Shown in pieces: positions 1 through 9,622 of a DNA stretch of 64,000 bases. The DNA is taken from positions 133,847-197,846 of the forward strand of contig DAAQ01000010.1 in assembly GCA_001701225.1 (NCBI GenBank). Reading direction: 5' to 3'. Every line of letters begins with the position of its first letter. Position 1 is the first letter of the stretch. The notes below the pieces were generated by a model. The model saw only the letters and a program-made list of their open reading frames with translations. It searched no databases and was not told where the DNA came from. Source of the stretch: Bacteroidales bacterium H5. GTDB taxonomy: Bacteria; Bacteroidota; Bacteroidia; Bacteroidales; Muribaculaceae. The position numbers and the translations under genes were made by a program.

Positions 1-2083
1 CAAGCCGGTGATTGCATATAAGACATGGACGCTCAACGACAGCAATTTCATCAGCCTCAACCTGGCAGACAAGCATATAGACGCAGACCTGCGCATATCG
101 AGCGGTGACAGCTATATCAAGATATTTACTCCCGCACATGCCGGCGACTCTCTTGTCGCAGGACACCACAGCCATGCGGGAGGACAGGAGGACATCATCG
201 TACAGGCCGCCAATGTGCAGCTTCAGGACTGGCTCTCGATCAATCCTTTTGCGCCCCCTGTCAAGGGCGAGCTCTCGGCCAACCTGCATTTCACATATCA
301 GGAGCCTGTGCTGACGGGCAAAGGTACAATCAGCCTCGATGACCTGTACTACGGACGGGACAGGGTAGGGTCGTTCGGTCTTGATGTCAATGTCGAGAAC
401 ACCCCCGGTGGCAAGCTGATGGCCGATGTAGGGCTTATGGTCGACTCCGTGCGCACGATAACAGCCCACGGCGTACTCAACGACTCGACACTCGCATCTC
501 CCTTCCTGTTGGATTTCAATATGATACAGTTCCCGCTGCGTGTGGTCAATCCGTTTATCCCCGAAGGTATGGCCACTCTGAGCGGCATGCTCAACGGCAC
601 GATGAAGATTACCGGCGACATGGCCGCGCCTGTCTTTGACGGTTATATCAATTTCGACAGCACCAATGTCAAGGTGGCAATGCTCGGCACCGAATTCAGG
701 TTCTCGGACGAGAAGATACCCGTCGACAGCAATCTGGTATCGTTCAAGGATTTCAACATCTGGGGATGCAACAGCAATCCGCTTGCCATCAACGGCGAGG
801 TCAATCTGCGCAGCCTCTCGGACATGAGCCTTGCGCTCGATGCCTCAGCCAGAAACATACAGGTGGTCGGCTCAGACCGTCCCCGCGGTGCCGAGGTCTA
901 TGGCAAGGCATTCCTCGACATAGACGCGTCTGTCAAGGGCAACATGAGATATATGGGAGTCAAGGCCGATGTCTCGCTGCTCGAGGGCACGAACGTGACC
1001 TATGTCCTCACCGATGCGGGCACAGGTATAACCCAGCAGAGCGACGACGATATGGTCAAGTTCGTCGAGTTCGCGGACACCGCGCAGGTGGCTGCCGCAG
1101 ATTCGGTTGTCCAGACAGCCATGGCGATGAATGTAAGCGCCGACCTGCACATCAACCAGGGCTCGGTCGTGAATGTCGACCTCAACACAAGCGGCTCGAA
1201 CAAGGTGCAGGTGCTCTCGGCGGGAGACCTCGACTTCTCCATGTCACCCCTCAACGGCATGCGCCTCACGGGCAGGCTCAACATTAATGGCGGATTTGTG
1301 CGCTACTCGCAGCCACCTATCCTCACCGAGAAGAATTTCCAGTTCCAGGAGGGGTCGTATGTGGCCTTCAACGGCGACGTCATGAATCCCGTGCTCAATA
1401 TCCGTGCCGTCGACGTGCTCCGCGCCAATGTGACGCAGAGCGGGCAGAACTCGCGTCTGGTCAACTTCAATGTCTCGGTGGCCGTGACAAACACCCTCGA
1501 GAACATGAACGTGGCGTTTGACGTCTCGACCGACGATGACATAACCGTGCAGAACGAGCTATCGTCGATGTCGGCCGAGCAGAGGGCAAGCCAGGCCATG
1601 AACTTGCTGCTCTACGGCCAGTACTCCGGCTCGGGCACCAAGGGCAACACCAACCTGTCGGGCAATCCGTTGTTCTCGTTCCTCACATCGCAGCTCAACT
1701 CGTGGGCGGCAAGCAACATCAAGGGTGTAGACATCTCGTTCGGCATAGACCAGTATGACCGCACCTACGAGGGGTCGACCTCGACCACCACGTCATACAG
1801 CTACCGTGTCTCCAAGAGCCTCTTCGACGACAGGTTCAAGATTGTAGTCGGGGGCAACTATTCGACCGACGCGAACGCCGACGAGAATTTCTCGCAGAAC
1901 CTCATCAATGACATCTCGTTCGAATATATGCTCAACAGGTCGGGCACGATGTATGTGCGCATCTTCCGCCACACGGGCTACGAGAGCATACTCGAGGGCG
2001 AGATAACGCAGACAGGCGTCGGCTTCGTGCTCAAGCGCAAGCTCAACTCGCTGTGGGAACTCATCGGCATCAAACGGGACTAA
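1..2083 (+). CDS. tamB: TamB/DUF490-family translocation and assembly protein, C-terminal part (5' end outside window)
   Basis: The reading frame is open from the window edge, so the N-terminus (normally an inner-membrane anchor and a long beta-helical part) is missing; about 692 residues remain. The protein is built of repetitive beta-strand segments rich in Asn, Asp, Gly and Val, and its last ~350 residues fit the DUF490/TamB C-terminal domain. TamB-like proteins span the periplasm as a hydrophobic groove and work with an Omp85 partner in outer-membrane protein insertion or lipid transport. The next gene is that partner and starts directly after the stop codon (TAA then ATG), so the two are almost surely co-transcribed. 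Family call is by fold-like pattern and gene order. Confidence 0.85.
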   Translation, partial: KPVIAYKTWTLNDSNFISLNLADKHIDADLRISSGDSYIKIFTPAHAGDSLVAGHHSHAGGQEDIIVQAANVQLQDWLSINPFAPPVKGELSANLHFTYQEPVLTGKGTISLDDLYYGRDRVGSFGLDVNVENTPGGKLMADVGLMVDSVRTITAHGVLNDSTLASPFLLDFNMIQFPLRVVNPFIPEGMATLSGMLNGTMKITGDMAAPVFDGYINFDSTNVKVAMLGTEFRFSDEKIPVDSNLVSFKDFNIWGCNSNPLAINGEVNLRSLSDMSLALDASARNIQVVGSDRPRGAEVYGKAFLDIDASVKGNMRYMGVKADVSLLEGTNVTYVLTDAGTGITQQSDDDMVKFVEFADTAQVAAADSVVQTAMAMNVSADLHINQGSVVNVDLNTSGSNKVQVLSAGDLDFSMSPLNGMRLTGRLNINGGFVRYSQPPILTEKNFQFQEGSYVAFNGDVMNPVLNIRAVDVLRANVTQSGQNSRLVNFNVSVAVTNTLENMNVAFDVSTDDDITVQNELSSMSAEQRASQAMNLLLYGQYSGSGTKGNTNLSGNPLFSFLTSQLNSWAASNIKGVDISFGIDQYDRTYEGSTSTTTSYSYRVSKSLFDDRFKIVVGGNYSTDANADENFSQNLINDISFEYMLNRSGTMYVRIFRHTGYESILEGEITQTGVGFVLKRKLNSLWELIGIKRD

Positions 2084-4390
2084 ATGCAGCATACCGATAT
2101 GAAACATCGCATCATATATATCATCGCCGCCATCGTGGCCGCCATGCTTGCCACAGGGTGTTCGACCACCAAGCGGCTTGGCAAGGACGACATACTCTAT
2201 ACCGGCCTCAAGGGGGTAGACATAGAGACGCCCGACGGTGAGAAATTCCCCTCGGGAGTGGTCTCGACGCTCGAGAATGCCGTCTCGGTCAAGCCTAACA
2301 ACGCTCTGTTAGGGTCGGCCAAATACCGCATACCCATCCCTTACGGGCTGTGGGTCTACAACAACTGGCCCAATCCCAAGAGCGGATTCAAGCACTGGAT
2401 ATACGAGAAACTTGTCGAGGAGCCGGTACTTGTGAGCGACGTGAGGCCCGAGGTGAGGGTGCACATGCTCGACAAGCTGCTCGACGACAACGGATATTTC
2501 TCAGGCACATCGTCATACGAGCTCATACAGAAGAAGAACAAGAAGAAGGCCTCGATACTCTACCGCATCGAGCCGGGTCAGCCCTATCTGCTCGACTCGA
2601 TCGAACTGTTGCCCGACACCACGTACCTCTATCATCTCATCGATTCGGTTGCGCGGGGTTCGCGCTATCTCAAGCCCGGCTCGCGCTACTCGACCGACTC
2701 GCTGGCGGCACTGCGTGTGCAGATAGCCAATACGGTGCGCAACAGAGGATACTATTATTTCCGTCCCGAGTATATCACATATCTCGCCGACTCGACTATC
2801 GAACGGCAGCGCATAGCCCTGCGCATGGATGTGGCCGACAACCTGCATCCATGGGCCCTCGACCGCTTCAGGACAGGCAAGATCACGACAATCGTGAACC
2901 GCAACAAGGGTGGAGGCACCCCTGACACCATCCAGACCGACAGGGGGACACTGATACAGTTCAGGCCATCGCGGTTGCGCAAGGGGCTTGTGCCCGGCTG
3001 CATAGCCTTCCGTGAGGGGCGCACGTTCTCGGTGCGCCAGATGGACCTGACGCAGACACGCCTGTCGAGGATGGGAATATTCAACAACATCAACATATCT
3101 GTCTTCCCTGACACCACGCAGAGGGACAAGCGTCTGCTCGATGTGCTGATAGACTGTACCTTCGACCGCCCGCTCGAGGCATCGGTCGAGGCCAATGTCT
3201 CGTCAAAGTCAAACTCCTATCTCGGCCCGGGCCTCTCGTTCGGTGTCACCAACCGTAACATTTTCGGCGGGGGCGAGCAGCTCAACGTCACCCTGACAGG
3301 CTCGTATGAGTGGCAGACGGGAAGCGGCCGCAGCTCGGCATTCAACTCGTACGAGCTGGGCCTCAACGGCACGCTGGCTTTCCCGCGGCTTCTGGCCCCG
3401 CGCTTTGTGCCCCGCTCGCGTCGCGACATCAACTGGACCCGCATCAATCTGGGCATCGACATGCTCAACCGTCCGCACTATTTCAAGATGTATCAGTTCA
3501 ACGCCGGAATCGCATACGACTGGCGGTCGTCGAGATATATCTCAAACACCTTCACGCCATTCAAGATTTCGTACACCAAGCTGCAGCATACCACTCAGGT
3601 GTTCGATTCGATCATGAACGCCAATCCGGCCATCGCGCTCAGTTTCATGGACCAGTTCATCCCGCAGATGTCCTACTCGATGATATTCGACCGGGCCATG
3701 AACCGCAACAACACCATCAACGTGCAGGTGACGCTGCAGCAGGCCGGCAACCTGTTCTGGAGCATCTACGAGCTGTGCGGCAAGAAGGGGGAGAAGACCC
3801 TGTTCGGCACTCCGTTCTCGCAGTTTGTCAAGGGGTACGGCCAGATTGTCTACGGTCGCAGGCTGATGGGCAAGATGTGGCTGGTCAACCGTGTCGCCGT
3901 AGGTGCCGCCTATGCCTATGGCAACTCTAAGGAGGTGCCTTACAGCGAGCAGTTCTATTGTGGTGGGGCCAACTCGGTCAGGGCATTCACCGTGCGCTCT
4001 ATCGGCCCCGGCTCCTATCGCGCACCGGCCGACCAGATAAACGGCTATTTCGACCAGACAGGCAATTTCATCTTCCTCGCCAACACCGAGCTGCGTTTCC
4101 CGATACTCGGCCCGCTCGAAGGTGCAGCTTTCATTGACGCGGGGAACGTCTGGACCCTCAAGAACGAGCCTTCTCGTCCCGGCGGACAGCTCAAGGCATC
4201 GACATTCCTGCGAGACCTGGCGCTCGGCACAGGTGTGGGCCTGAGATTCAATATCTCCATGCTCGTCATACGCGGTGACCTCGGCATCGGCATCCATGCC
4301 CCGTACCACACCTCGCGTCGCGGATACTATAACATGGAGTCGTTCGGCAAGTCGCTCGCGTTCCATCTTGCCATAGGCTATCCTTTCTGA
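2084..4390 (+). CDS. tamL: Omp85/BamA-superfamily outer-membrane lipoprotein, TamL type
   Basis: Roughly 768 residues. The N-terminus is a lipoprotein signal (MKHR, then a hydrophobic stretch ending LATGC), so the mature protein starts with a lipidated Cys; this is the Bacteroidetes TamL form rather than the plain TamA form. POTRA-like segments occupy about residues 30-370, and a surface-antigen (D15) beta-barrel follows, with a glycine-rich NRNIFGGGEQ stretch near its start and a C-terminal aromatic residue (ending IGYPF), as expected of BAM-inserted barrels. It directly follows the tamB-like gene. ATG 2084 abuts the upstream stop; ATG 2099 gives a more typical signal peptide and may be the true start. 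Confidence 0.9.
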   Translation: MQHTDMKHRIIYIIAAIVAAMLATGCSTTKRLGKDDILYTGLKGVDIETPDGEKFPSGVVSTLENAVSVKPNNALLGSAKYRIPIPYGLWVYNNWPNPKSGFKHWIYEKLVEEPVLVSDVRPEVRVHMLDKLLDDNGYFSGTSSYELIQKKNKKKASILYRIEPGQPYLLDSIELLPDTTYLYHLIDSVARGSRYLKPGSRYSTDSLAALRVQIANTVRNRGYYYFRPEYITYLADSTIERQRIALRMDVADNLHPWALDRFRTGKITTIVNRNKGGGTPDTIQTDRGTLIQFRPSRLRKGLVPGCIAFREGRTFSVRQMDLTQTRLSRMGIFNNINISVFPDTTQRDKRLLDVLIDCTFDRPLEASVEANVSSKSNSYLGPGLSFGVTNRNIFGGGEQLNVTLTGSYEWQTGSGRSSAFNSYELGLNGTLAFPRLLAPRFVPRSRRDINWTRINLGIDMLNRPHYFKMYQFNAGIAYDWRSSRYISNTFTPFKISYTKLQHTTQVFDSIMNANPAIALSFMDQFIPQMSYSMIFDRAMNRNNTINVQVTLQQAGNLFWSIYELCGKKGEKTLFGTPFSQFVKGYGQIVYGRRLMGKMWLVNRVAVGAAYAYGNSKEVPYSEQFYCGGANSVRAFTVRSIGPGSYRAPADQINGYFDQTGNFIFLANTELRFPILGPLEGAAFIDAGNVWTLKNEPSRPGGQLKASTFLRDLALGTGVGLRFNISMLVIRGDLGIGIHAPYHTSRRGYYNMESFGKSLAFHLAIGYPF

Positions 4391-4424
4391 CGGCCGACAA
4401 CATTAATGTGTCATGTTTTGTTCT

Positions 4425-4928
4425 ATGAATATGAACAAGACGCTTAAATATATAATATTCTGTATCGTGATTGCCCTGATGGTGGCTGTATTTGCCGTCA
4501 GGGTCAACCGCGAGGACACTGACCCTGAGGCCGTGCCACACATAGATACCGCGACCAACACGGCAGGCAAGGTGGATATTTCCTCGCTCAAAGGGCAGTA
4601 TGTGCTGGTCAATTTCTGGGACTCGCACAATGCCGTGTCGCGCATAGCCGCGGGCGAGTACGACAGATTCCTGCGCTCGCACCGCAATTCAAACCTCAGG
4701 CTGCTGTCGGTCAATACCGATGACAACCGCCGCCTGTACGACGAGATTGTCAGCCATGACGGCCTCGACAGGTCGACCCAGTATCATATCTCTGACACGC
4801 GGCGCGGCAGCCGCACGCCAGATTATCACCCCTCTCAGGGATATGCGTCATATCTCGTCAACCCCGAAGGTAAGGTTGTTGCAGTGAATCCGTCCGTATC
4901 GCAACTCGAGAATATATTTGACGAATAG
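4425..4928 (+). CDS. membrane-anchored thioredoxin-fold protein lacking the CXXC active site
   Basis: About 167 residues. An N-terminal hydrophobic segment (after MNMNKTLKY) should anchor the protein in the inner membrane with a periplasmic domain. That domain has the TlpA/AhpC-like layout: 'GQYVLVNFWDSHNAVSR' sits where these proteins have 'VLVNFWATWCxxC', then a 'LLSVNTDD' strand and a late 'SYLVNPEGKVVAV' strand equivalent to the cis-Pro/FLID region. Both active-site cysteines are absent (SHNAVS instead), so it cannot be an ordinary disulfide oxidoreductase. Three ATGs (4413, 4425, 4431) are possible; 4425 or 4431 gives the best anchor. Function unknown. Confidence 0.7.
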   Translation: MNMNKTLKYIIFCIVIALMVAVFAVRVNREDTDPEAVPHIDTATNTAGKVDISSLKGQYVLVNFWDSHNAVSRIAAGEYDRFLRSHRNSNLRLLSVNTDDNRRLYDEIVSHDGLDRSTQYHISDTRRGSRTPDYHPSQGYASYLVNPEGKVVAVNPSVSQLENIFDE

Positions 4929-4933
4929 ATTTA

Positions 4934-4965
4934 TTTGGCGGTTTTTGTTTTTTTAACTAACTTTG
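4934..4965 (+). promoter_or_regulatory. Bacteroidetes-type promoter for the yicC-gmk-nadD run
   Basis: TTTG at 4934-4937 and TAACTTTG at 4958-4965 match the Bacteroidetes -33 (TTTG) and -7 (TAnnTTTG) elements with a 20-bp spacer. It lies 27 bp before the YicC start at 4992. Confidence 0.7.
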
Positions 4966-4991
4966 TGGAAATCAAAACCAGCTTAAAATCT

Positions 4992-5870
4992 ATGTTGTAT
5001 TCCATGACGGGTTTCGGGAAAGGCGTCGCCGAACTCCCGGGCAAGAAAATCACGGTTGAAGTCAAGTCGCTCAACAGCAAGCAGGCCGACATAGCCATGC
5101 GTGTGCCCTCGTCGCTGCGCGGTGTCGAGCTTGAGATGCGCAACCGCGTGGCCTCCACATTGTTGAGGGGCAAGATAGATGTCACCGTGAATGTCGAGAC
5201 CATGGCAGGCGAGGCACAGCAGACACTCAATATCCCTGCGTTGCGACAGTATGCCGCCCGCATCGCACAGATGCGCGACGAGCTCGGGCTGCCCGAACCC
5301 AACGATTGGTATACACTGCTGCTGAGGTTCCCGGACTCGATGAAATCGGAGGCTCCGGCCGATGCCGACGATTCGGAGAACGCCGCCGCGCTCCAGGCTC
5401 TCGACACGGCACTGAAGGCCCTGATGGACTATCGTCGCACCGAAGGCGAGAAGCTCGAGAAATTTTTTGCCCTGCGTGTCGAGCGCATAGCCACCCTGCT
5501 GGCCGAGGTGCCCAAGCATGAGGGTGAGCGCATAGAGCGCATCCGTCTGCGCATGGAGGAGGGGCTTGCCAACCTGAACGGAGTCGAGTTTGACCGCACC
5601 CGTCTTGAGCAGGAACTCTTCTTCTTCATAGAGAAACTTGACATCAACGAGGAGAAGCAGCGCCTGGCGCAGCACCTCGAGTATTTCATGCAGACAATGA
5701 ACGGCGCCGGTGATGCCGAAGGGAAGAAGCTCGGATTCATAGCCCAGGAGATGGGACGCGAGATAAACACCCTCGGCTCGAAGAGCAATCACTCGGAGAT
5801 GCAGCGGCTCGTAGTGAGGATGAAGGATGAGCTGGAGCAGATTAAGGAGCAGGTGCTCAACGTATTGTAA
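4992..5870 (+). CDS. yicC: YicC/YloC family endoribonuclease
   Basis: 292 residues beginning MLYSMTGFGKG, the hallmark N-terminus of the YicC family, followed by EVKSLNSK and, at the C-terminus, the DUF1732 block (EINTLGSKSNHSEMQ, then a helix ending VLNVL). Family members are reported to act as endoribonucleases. The reading frame runs open upstream, but ATG 4992 gives the conserved N-terminus and lies just after a clear promoter. The gene is followed after 10 bp by guanylate kinase, a neighbour pair conserved in many bacteria. Confidence 0.93.
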   Translation: MLYSMTGFGKGVAELPGKKITVEVKSLNSKQADIAMRVPSSLRGVELEMRNRVASTLLRGKIDVTVNVETMAGEAQQTLNIPALRQYAARIAQMRDELGLPEPNDWYTLLLRFPDSMKSEAPADADDSENAAALQALDTALKALMDYRRTEGEKLEKFFALRVERIATLLAEVPKHEGERIERIRLRMEEGLANLNGVEFDRTRLEQELFFFIEKLDINEEKQRLAQHLEYFMQTMNGAGDAEGKKLGFIAQEMGREINTLGSKSNHSEMQRLVVRMKDELEQIKEQVLNVL

Positions 5871-5880
5871 TCCTACCTGA

Positions 5881-6450
5881 ATGAAAAGAGGCAAGATCAT
5901 AATAATCTCCGCACCCTCGGGGTGCGGTAAATCCACCATAATAAACGCACTGCTCGAGCGCGGCGAGATAGATATGCGCTTCTCGGTCTCGGCCACCAAC
6001 CGCAGTCCGCGTCCGGGCGAGACACATGGCGTGAACTACTATTTCCTGACCGACGAGGAATTCCGCAGCGCAATCGCGGGCGATGAGTTTGTGGAGTATG
6101 AGGAGGTCTATCCGGGCCGATATTACGGCACCCTCAAGCGCGAGGTGAGCCGTGTGGTCGAGGAGGGACATAACGTGATACTCGACATCGACGTCAAGGG
6201 TGGCGTGAATGTCAAGAAGCTCTATGGCCCTGAGGCGATAAGCATCTTTATCGCTCCCCCGAGTGTCGATGCCCTGCGGGCTCGCCTCGAAGGACGTGGC
6301 ACAGAGACCCCCGAGGCGATAGCCCAGCGTGTGGGACGTGCGGAGTATGAGCTGTCGTTTGCCCCTCAGTTTGACCGCACCGTGGTCAACGATGACCTGC
6401 AGACGGCAATCGCGGAGGTTGACGGCATAATCAAGGGTTTCATCGCCTGA
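5881..6450 (+). CDS. gmk: guanylate kinase
   Basis: 189 residues. The P-loop is at residues 9-16 (SAPSGCGKST); the GMP-binding region includes SATNRSPRPGETHGVNYYF and the downstream YGTLKREV. The enzyme phosphorylates GMP to GDP with ATP in the cytoplasm. Length is normal for bacterial guanylate kinases. It lies between yicC and nadD on the same strand with short gaps, so it is probably in one operon. Confidence 0.97.
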   Translation: MKRGKIIIISAPSGCGKSTIINALLERGEIDMRFSVSATNRSPRPGETHGVNYYFLTDEEFRSAIAGDEFVEYEEVYPGRYYGTLKREVSRVVEEGHNVILDIDVKGGVNVKKLYGPEAISIFIAPPSVDALRARLEGRGTETPEAIAQRVGRAEYELSFAPQFDRTVVNDDLQTAIAEVDGIIKGFIA

Positions 6451-6484
6451 GACGGATAACGCAAACTTTACAAATCACTACTGT

Positions 6485-7066
6485 ATGACCATCGGATTGT
6501 TAGGGGGCTCTTTCAACCCCGTCCACATAGGCCACATGATGCTGGCGAGCTACCTGCAGCAGTATGCGGGTTTTGACGAGGTGTGGCTGATGCTGTCGCC
6601 CCTCAATCCGCTCAAAGTCAACAGCACGGAACTGATTCCCGATGTCTATCGCCTCAAGATGCTCGATATGGCGCTGGGCGATACCAAAGGGCTGCGTGTC
6701 AACGATATCGAGCTGTCGATGCCGAGGCCGTCATATACCATCAACACCCTGCGCTATCTCTCGAAGCGTTATCCGCAGCATTCGTTCAAGGTGATAATCG
6801 GGGCTGACAACTGGAAGATATTTCAGCAGTGGAAGGATGCCGAGGACATACTGTCGGACTATGGCGTGGTCGTATATCCTCGGCCCGGCTATCCGATGGG
6901 GACTGTCTATGACGACCGCGTCGAGGTGATAAACGCCCCGGTGGCCGACATCTCGAGCACATTCATCCGCAAAGGCATAGCCCGAGGCAAGGATATGACA
7001 TATTTCCTGCCATCGGGTGTATATGAATATATCAAGACAAACAGATTATATGGACTTAAAGCCTAA
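6485..7066 (+). CDS. nadD: nicotinate-nucleotide adenylyltransferase
   Basis: 193 residues. The nucleotidyltransferase signature is intact: GGSFNPVHIGHMML near the N-terminus (HxGH) and the C-terminal ISSTFIRKGIARGKD (the SSTxxR motif). The enzyme adenylates nicotinate mononucleotide to deamido-NAD in NAD synthesis. Its 3' end overlaps the next gene by 17 bp, suggesting translational coupling. Confidence 0.96.
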   Translation: MTIGLLGGSFNPVHIGHMMLASYLQQYAGFDEVWLMLSPLNPLKVNSTELIPDVYRLKMLDMALGDTKGLRVNDIELSMPRPSYTINTLRYLSKRYPQHSFKVIIGADNWKIFQQWKDAEDILSDYGVVVYPRPGYPMGTVYDDRVEVINAPVADISSTFIRKGIARGKDMTYFLPSGVYEYIKTNRLYGLKA

Positions 7067-7583
7067 CACCCTGAGCCTTATCGGGCTCTGCCGCGAGTAT
7101 TGCTCGACCCTCGAGGGGGTCGACTCGATGGAGCCGGCACAATTTGTGGGCGCGCTGGTGCGCCTGTTGCCGCGCATCTATATCACCGCCACAGACCTGA
7201 CACGCATCGTCACCATAGACGGCGATGAGGAGGGTGGCCTCGACAACTATCTCGAGGAAGACTACTATGAGTCGCTGCGCCTGAAGATCGAGAATCTGCT
7301 CGGGCCCGACGATGTGTATCTCGAGGTGTTTGAGGAGGAGATGAAATATTCGGATACCCCTATCGGTGCCAGTGTCGCCGAGGGGCTGTGTGACCTGTTC
7401 CAGTATTTCTACAATTTCACAGAGGCGATTCGCGGTGCGCTCGGCGACGAGATGATGGCTCAGACCATCAATTCGATGCGCGACGAGTTCGAGACGGCAT
7501 GGAGCCAGACGCTGGTCAATGTGATGCGTCCGCTCAACTCGCTTGCCCATAAGGGCACCGCCGATATCGATGAAGATTATTGA
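7050..7583 (+). CDS. DUF5063 domain-containing protein
   Basis: 177 residues when started at MDLKPNTLSL (ATG 7050, inside the end of nadD). All-helical and acidic, with a Tyr-rich central part (DNYLEEDYYESLRLKIENLLG) and a C-terminal 'MRPLNSLAHKG'. It matches my memory of the DUF5063 family, which lies near nadD or gmk in Bacteroidetes. No catalytic motif is visible and the function is unknown. Confidence 0.75.
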   Translation: MDLKPNTLSLIGLCREYCSTLEGVDSMEPAQFVGALVRLLPRIYITATDLTRIVTIDGDEEGGLDNYLEEDYYESLRLKIENLLGPDDVYLEVFEEEMKYSDTPIGASVAEGLCDLFQYFYNFTEAIRGALGDEMMAQTINSMRDEFETAWSQTLVNVMRPLNSLAHKGTADIDEDY

Positions 7584-7617
7584 CAAGACTGAAGAGAAAC
7601 AAAATCACATCACATAT

Positions 7618-8067
7618 ATGATACTAAAACCCGGCATTCCCGTGGGTTTCTGCAGTGACCACGCGGGCTATGAGATGAAACTGGTTATCGAGGGCTATCT
7701 CGAGGCCCAGGGCATCGAATATAAGGATTTCGGAACCTATTCGGCAGACAGCTGTGACTATGCCGACTTCGCACACCCCTGTGCCGAGGCGCTCGAGCGC
7801 GGAGAGATATATCCCGCCATCGCCCTGTGCGGTTCGGGAAACGGCATCGGCATTACCATGAACAAGCATCAGGGCGTGCGTGCCGCACACTGCTGGAACA
7901 CCGAGCTGGCCGAGCTGGCACGCCGTCACAACGACGCCAACTGCCTCGTGCTGCCCGCGCGTTTCATCGACACCGTGACAGCAATCAATATCGTGGAGAC
8001 ATTCCTGAACACTCCGTTTGACGGCGGACGCCATCAGCGCCGCATAGAGAAGATTCCCGTAAGATAA
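7618..8067 (+). CDS. rpiB: ribose-5-phosphate isomerase B
   Basis: 149 residues starting MILKPGIPVGFCSDHAGYEMK. The RpiB/LacAB fold is shown by SDHAGYE (substrate phosphate region), the catalytic Cys in LCGSGNGIGIT, and the conserved RAAHCWNTELAELARRHNDAN block. It interconverts ribose-5-phosphate and ribulose-5-phosphate in the pentose phosphate pathway. The open frame extends upstream to 7543, but this ATG fits the family N-terminus. Confidence 0.95.
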   Translation: MILKPGIPVGFCSDHAGYEMKLVIEGYLEAQGIEYKDFGTYSADSCDYADFAHPCAEALERGEIYPAIALCGSGNGIGITMNKHQGVRAAHCWNTELAELARRHNDANCLVLPARFIDTVTAINIVETFLNTPFDGGRHQRRIEKIPVR

Positions 8068-8071
8068 GCCG

Positions 8072-8869
8072 ATGCATACACGTCAGGAAAAAATCGAAGC
8101 CCTGGGGCGTGTCATAGACACTCTTGACATTCTCAGGGTCAAATGTCCGTGGGATGCCAAGCAGACCAACGAGTCGCTGCGTCCCAATACCATCGAGGAG
8201 GTCTACGAGCTGTGTGACGCCCTCATCAAGGAGGATAACGCAAACATACGCAAGGAGCTTGGCGACGTGCTGCTGCATGTGCTCTTCTATGCGAAGATAG
8301 GCGAGGAGAAGGGCGAGTTTGACATCGCCGATGTGTGCGACGCACTCAATACGAAACTTATCTACAGGCACCCGCACGTGTTCGGCAGCACCGAGGTCAA
8401 CGGCACGGACGATGTGCTGCGCAACTGGGAGGAGCTGAAGCTGAAGGAGAAAGGGGGCAACAAGACCGTCCTGTCGGGTGTTCCCGTGGCTCTTCCGGCC
8501 ATGATCAAGGCCGAGCGCATCACCGAGAAGGCCGCGAATGTCGGATTTGACTGGGAGAAACGCGAGGATGTATGGGATAAGGTCAAGGAGGAGATTACAG
8601 AGTTCTCGCAGGCCGCCTCGGGCATGAGTCCCGACGAGATGGAGGCCGAGATGGGCGATGTGCTCTTTGCCGTGGTCAATGCCGCGCGCCTCTATGGCAT
8701 CAATTCCGAGAACGCCCTCGAGCGCACGAACGCCAAGTTCATCAGCCGTTTCAACCACATCGAGCGCAGGGCCAAGGAGATGGGACGTCCACTCAAGGAG
8801 CTGACCTTGGGCGAGATGGATGCCCTCTGGGACGAGGCCAAGAGGATGGAGGGTGGCGACGGGAGATGA
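8072..8869 (+). CDS. mazG: nucleoside triphosphate pyrophosphohydrolase MazG
   Basis: 265 residues with the two tandem MazG units of the full-length protein. The first carries PWDAKQTNESLRPNTIEEVYEL and KELGDVLLHVLFYA; the second EEITEFSQA and EAEMGDVLFAVVNAARL, supplying the E-x-x-E and E-x-x-D metal-binding sets. It hydrolyses (d)NTPs to NMP and pyrophosphate, a housecleaning role. Its stop overlaps the next start (ATGA), so the two are translationally coupled. Confidence 0.95.
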   Translation: MHTRQEKIEALGRVIDTLDILRVKCPWDAKQTNESLRPNTIEEVYELCDALIKEDNANIRKELGDVLLHVLFYAKIGEEKGEFDIADVCDALNTKLIYRHPHVFGSTEVNGTDDVLRNWEELKLKEKGGNKTVLSGVPVALPAMIKAERITEKAANVGFDWEKREDVWDKVKEEITEFSQAASGMSPDEMEAEMGDVLFAVVNAARLYGINSENALERTNAKFISRFNHIERRAKEMGRPLKELTLGEMDALWDEAKRMEGGDGR

Positions 8870-9609
8870 ATTATAACGAATTCAACGCCCATCCGCGAGA
8901 CCCGTTCCTTGATTTCGACCCTGAGTCGCACGTCTATACTCACGCCGGACGTGAGTTCAAGTCAGTGACCACCCTTGTCGAGGAGTGCTTCCCGCAGTTC
9001 GACGCCGAGGAGTGGGCGCCACGCATAGCCTTGCGCGAAGGTGTAGACCCGCAGGTCATCATCGACCGCTGGGAGGCCGAGGGGCGCCGTGCCCGCGAGC
9101 TGGGCACGGCGATGCACGAGAAGATAGAACGCTATTATCTCGGCGACGACTGTGTCGACGACACCGATGCATACCGTCTGTTCAGGCCGTTTGCCGCCTC
9201 GATGCGTCTGCATCCCTATCGCACGGAGTGGCGTATATATCATGAGGATTACGACCTTGCGGGGACACTTGACTTTCTCGAGCGGACGCCGCAGGGCACT
9301 TTCAATCTCTGGGACTGGAAACGCTCGTGCAAGCTCGTTGACCGCTATGGCACCATCTGTGCCCACAGCCGCTATGGCAAGACGGGCTTCCACCCTGTAT
9401 CCAACATAGAGGATACCCCTTACTGGCACTATGCCCTGCAGCTCAGTGTCTACAGGTTCATACTCGAGGAGAAATACGGAATACATGTATCAAAGGCGAC
9501 GCTCGGGGTCTTCCATCCCGACTATGACCGTGCATGGGTCATACCTATGCCCGACATGCGCCCGCACGTGAGGCTGATACTCAAGAAAAGATGTGTCGGA
9601 TGTGACTGA
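8866..9609 (+). CDS. PD-(D/E)XK superfamily nuclease-like protein
   Basis: 247 residues. The core reads TEWRIYHEDYDLAGTLDFL then FNLWDWKRS, which fits the RecB/Cas4-like nuclease motifs (acidic residue in GTLDF, then D-x-K in DWK), and a later helix has YALQLSVYRFILEEKYG, the usual Q/Y motif IV of this superfamily. An N-terminal 'RRARELGTAMHEKIERYY' helix corresponds to the conserved G-x-x-H helix. A DNA nuclease role is likely; the substrate is unknown. Coupled to mazG by ATGA overlap; convergent with the next gene. Confidence 0.75.
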   Translation: MNYNEFNAHPRDPFLDFDPESHVYTHAGREFKSVTTLVEECFPQFDAEEWAPRIALREGVDPQVIIDRWEAEGRRARELGTAMHEKIERYYLGDDCVDDTDAYRLFRPFAASMRLHPYRTEWRIYHEDYDLAGTLDFLERTPQGTFNLWDWKRSCKLVDRYGTICAHSRYGKTGFHPVSNIEDTPYWHYALQLSVYRFILEEKYGIHVSKATLGVFHPDYDRAWVIPMPDMRPHVRLILKKRCVGCD

Positions 9610-9622
9610 TGTGTCTGTCATG

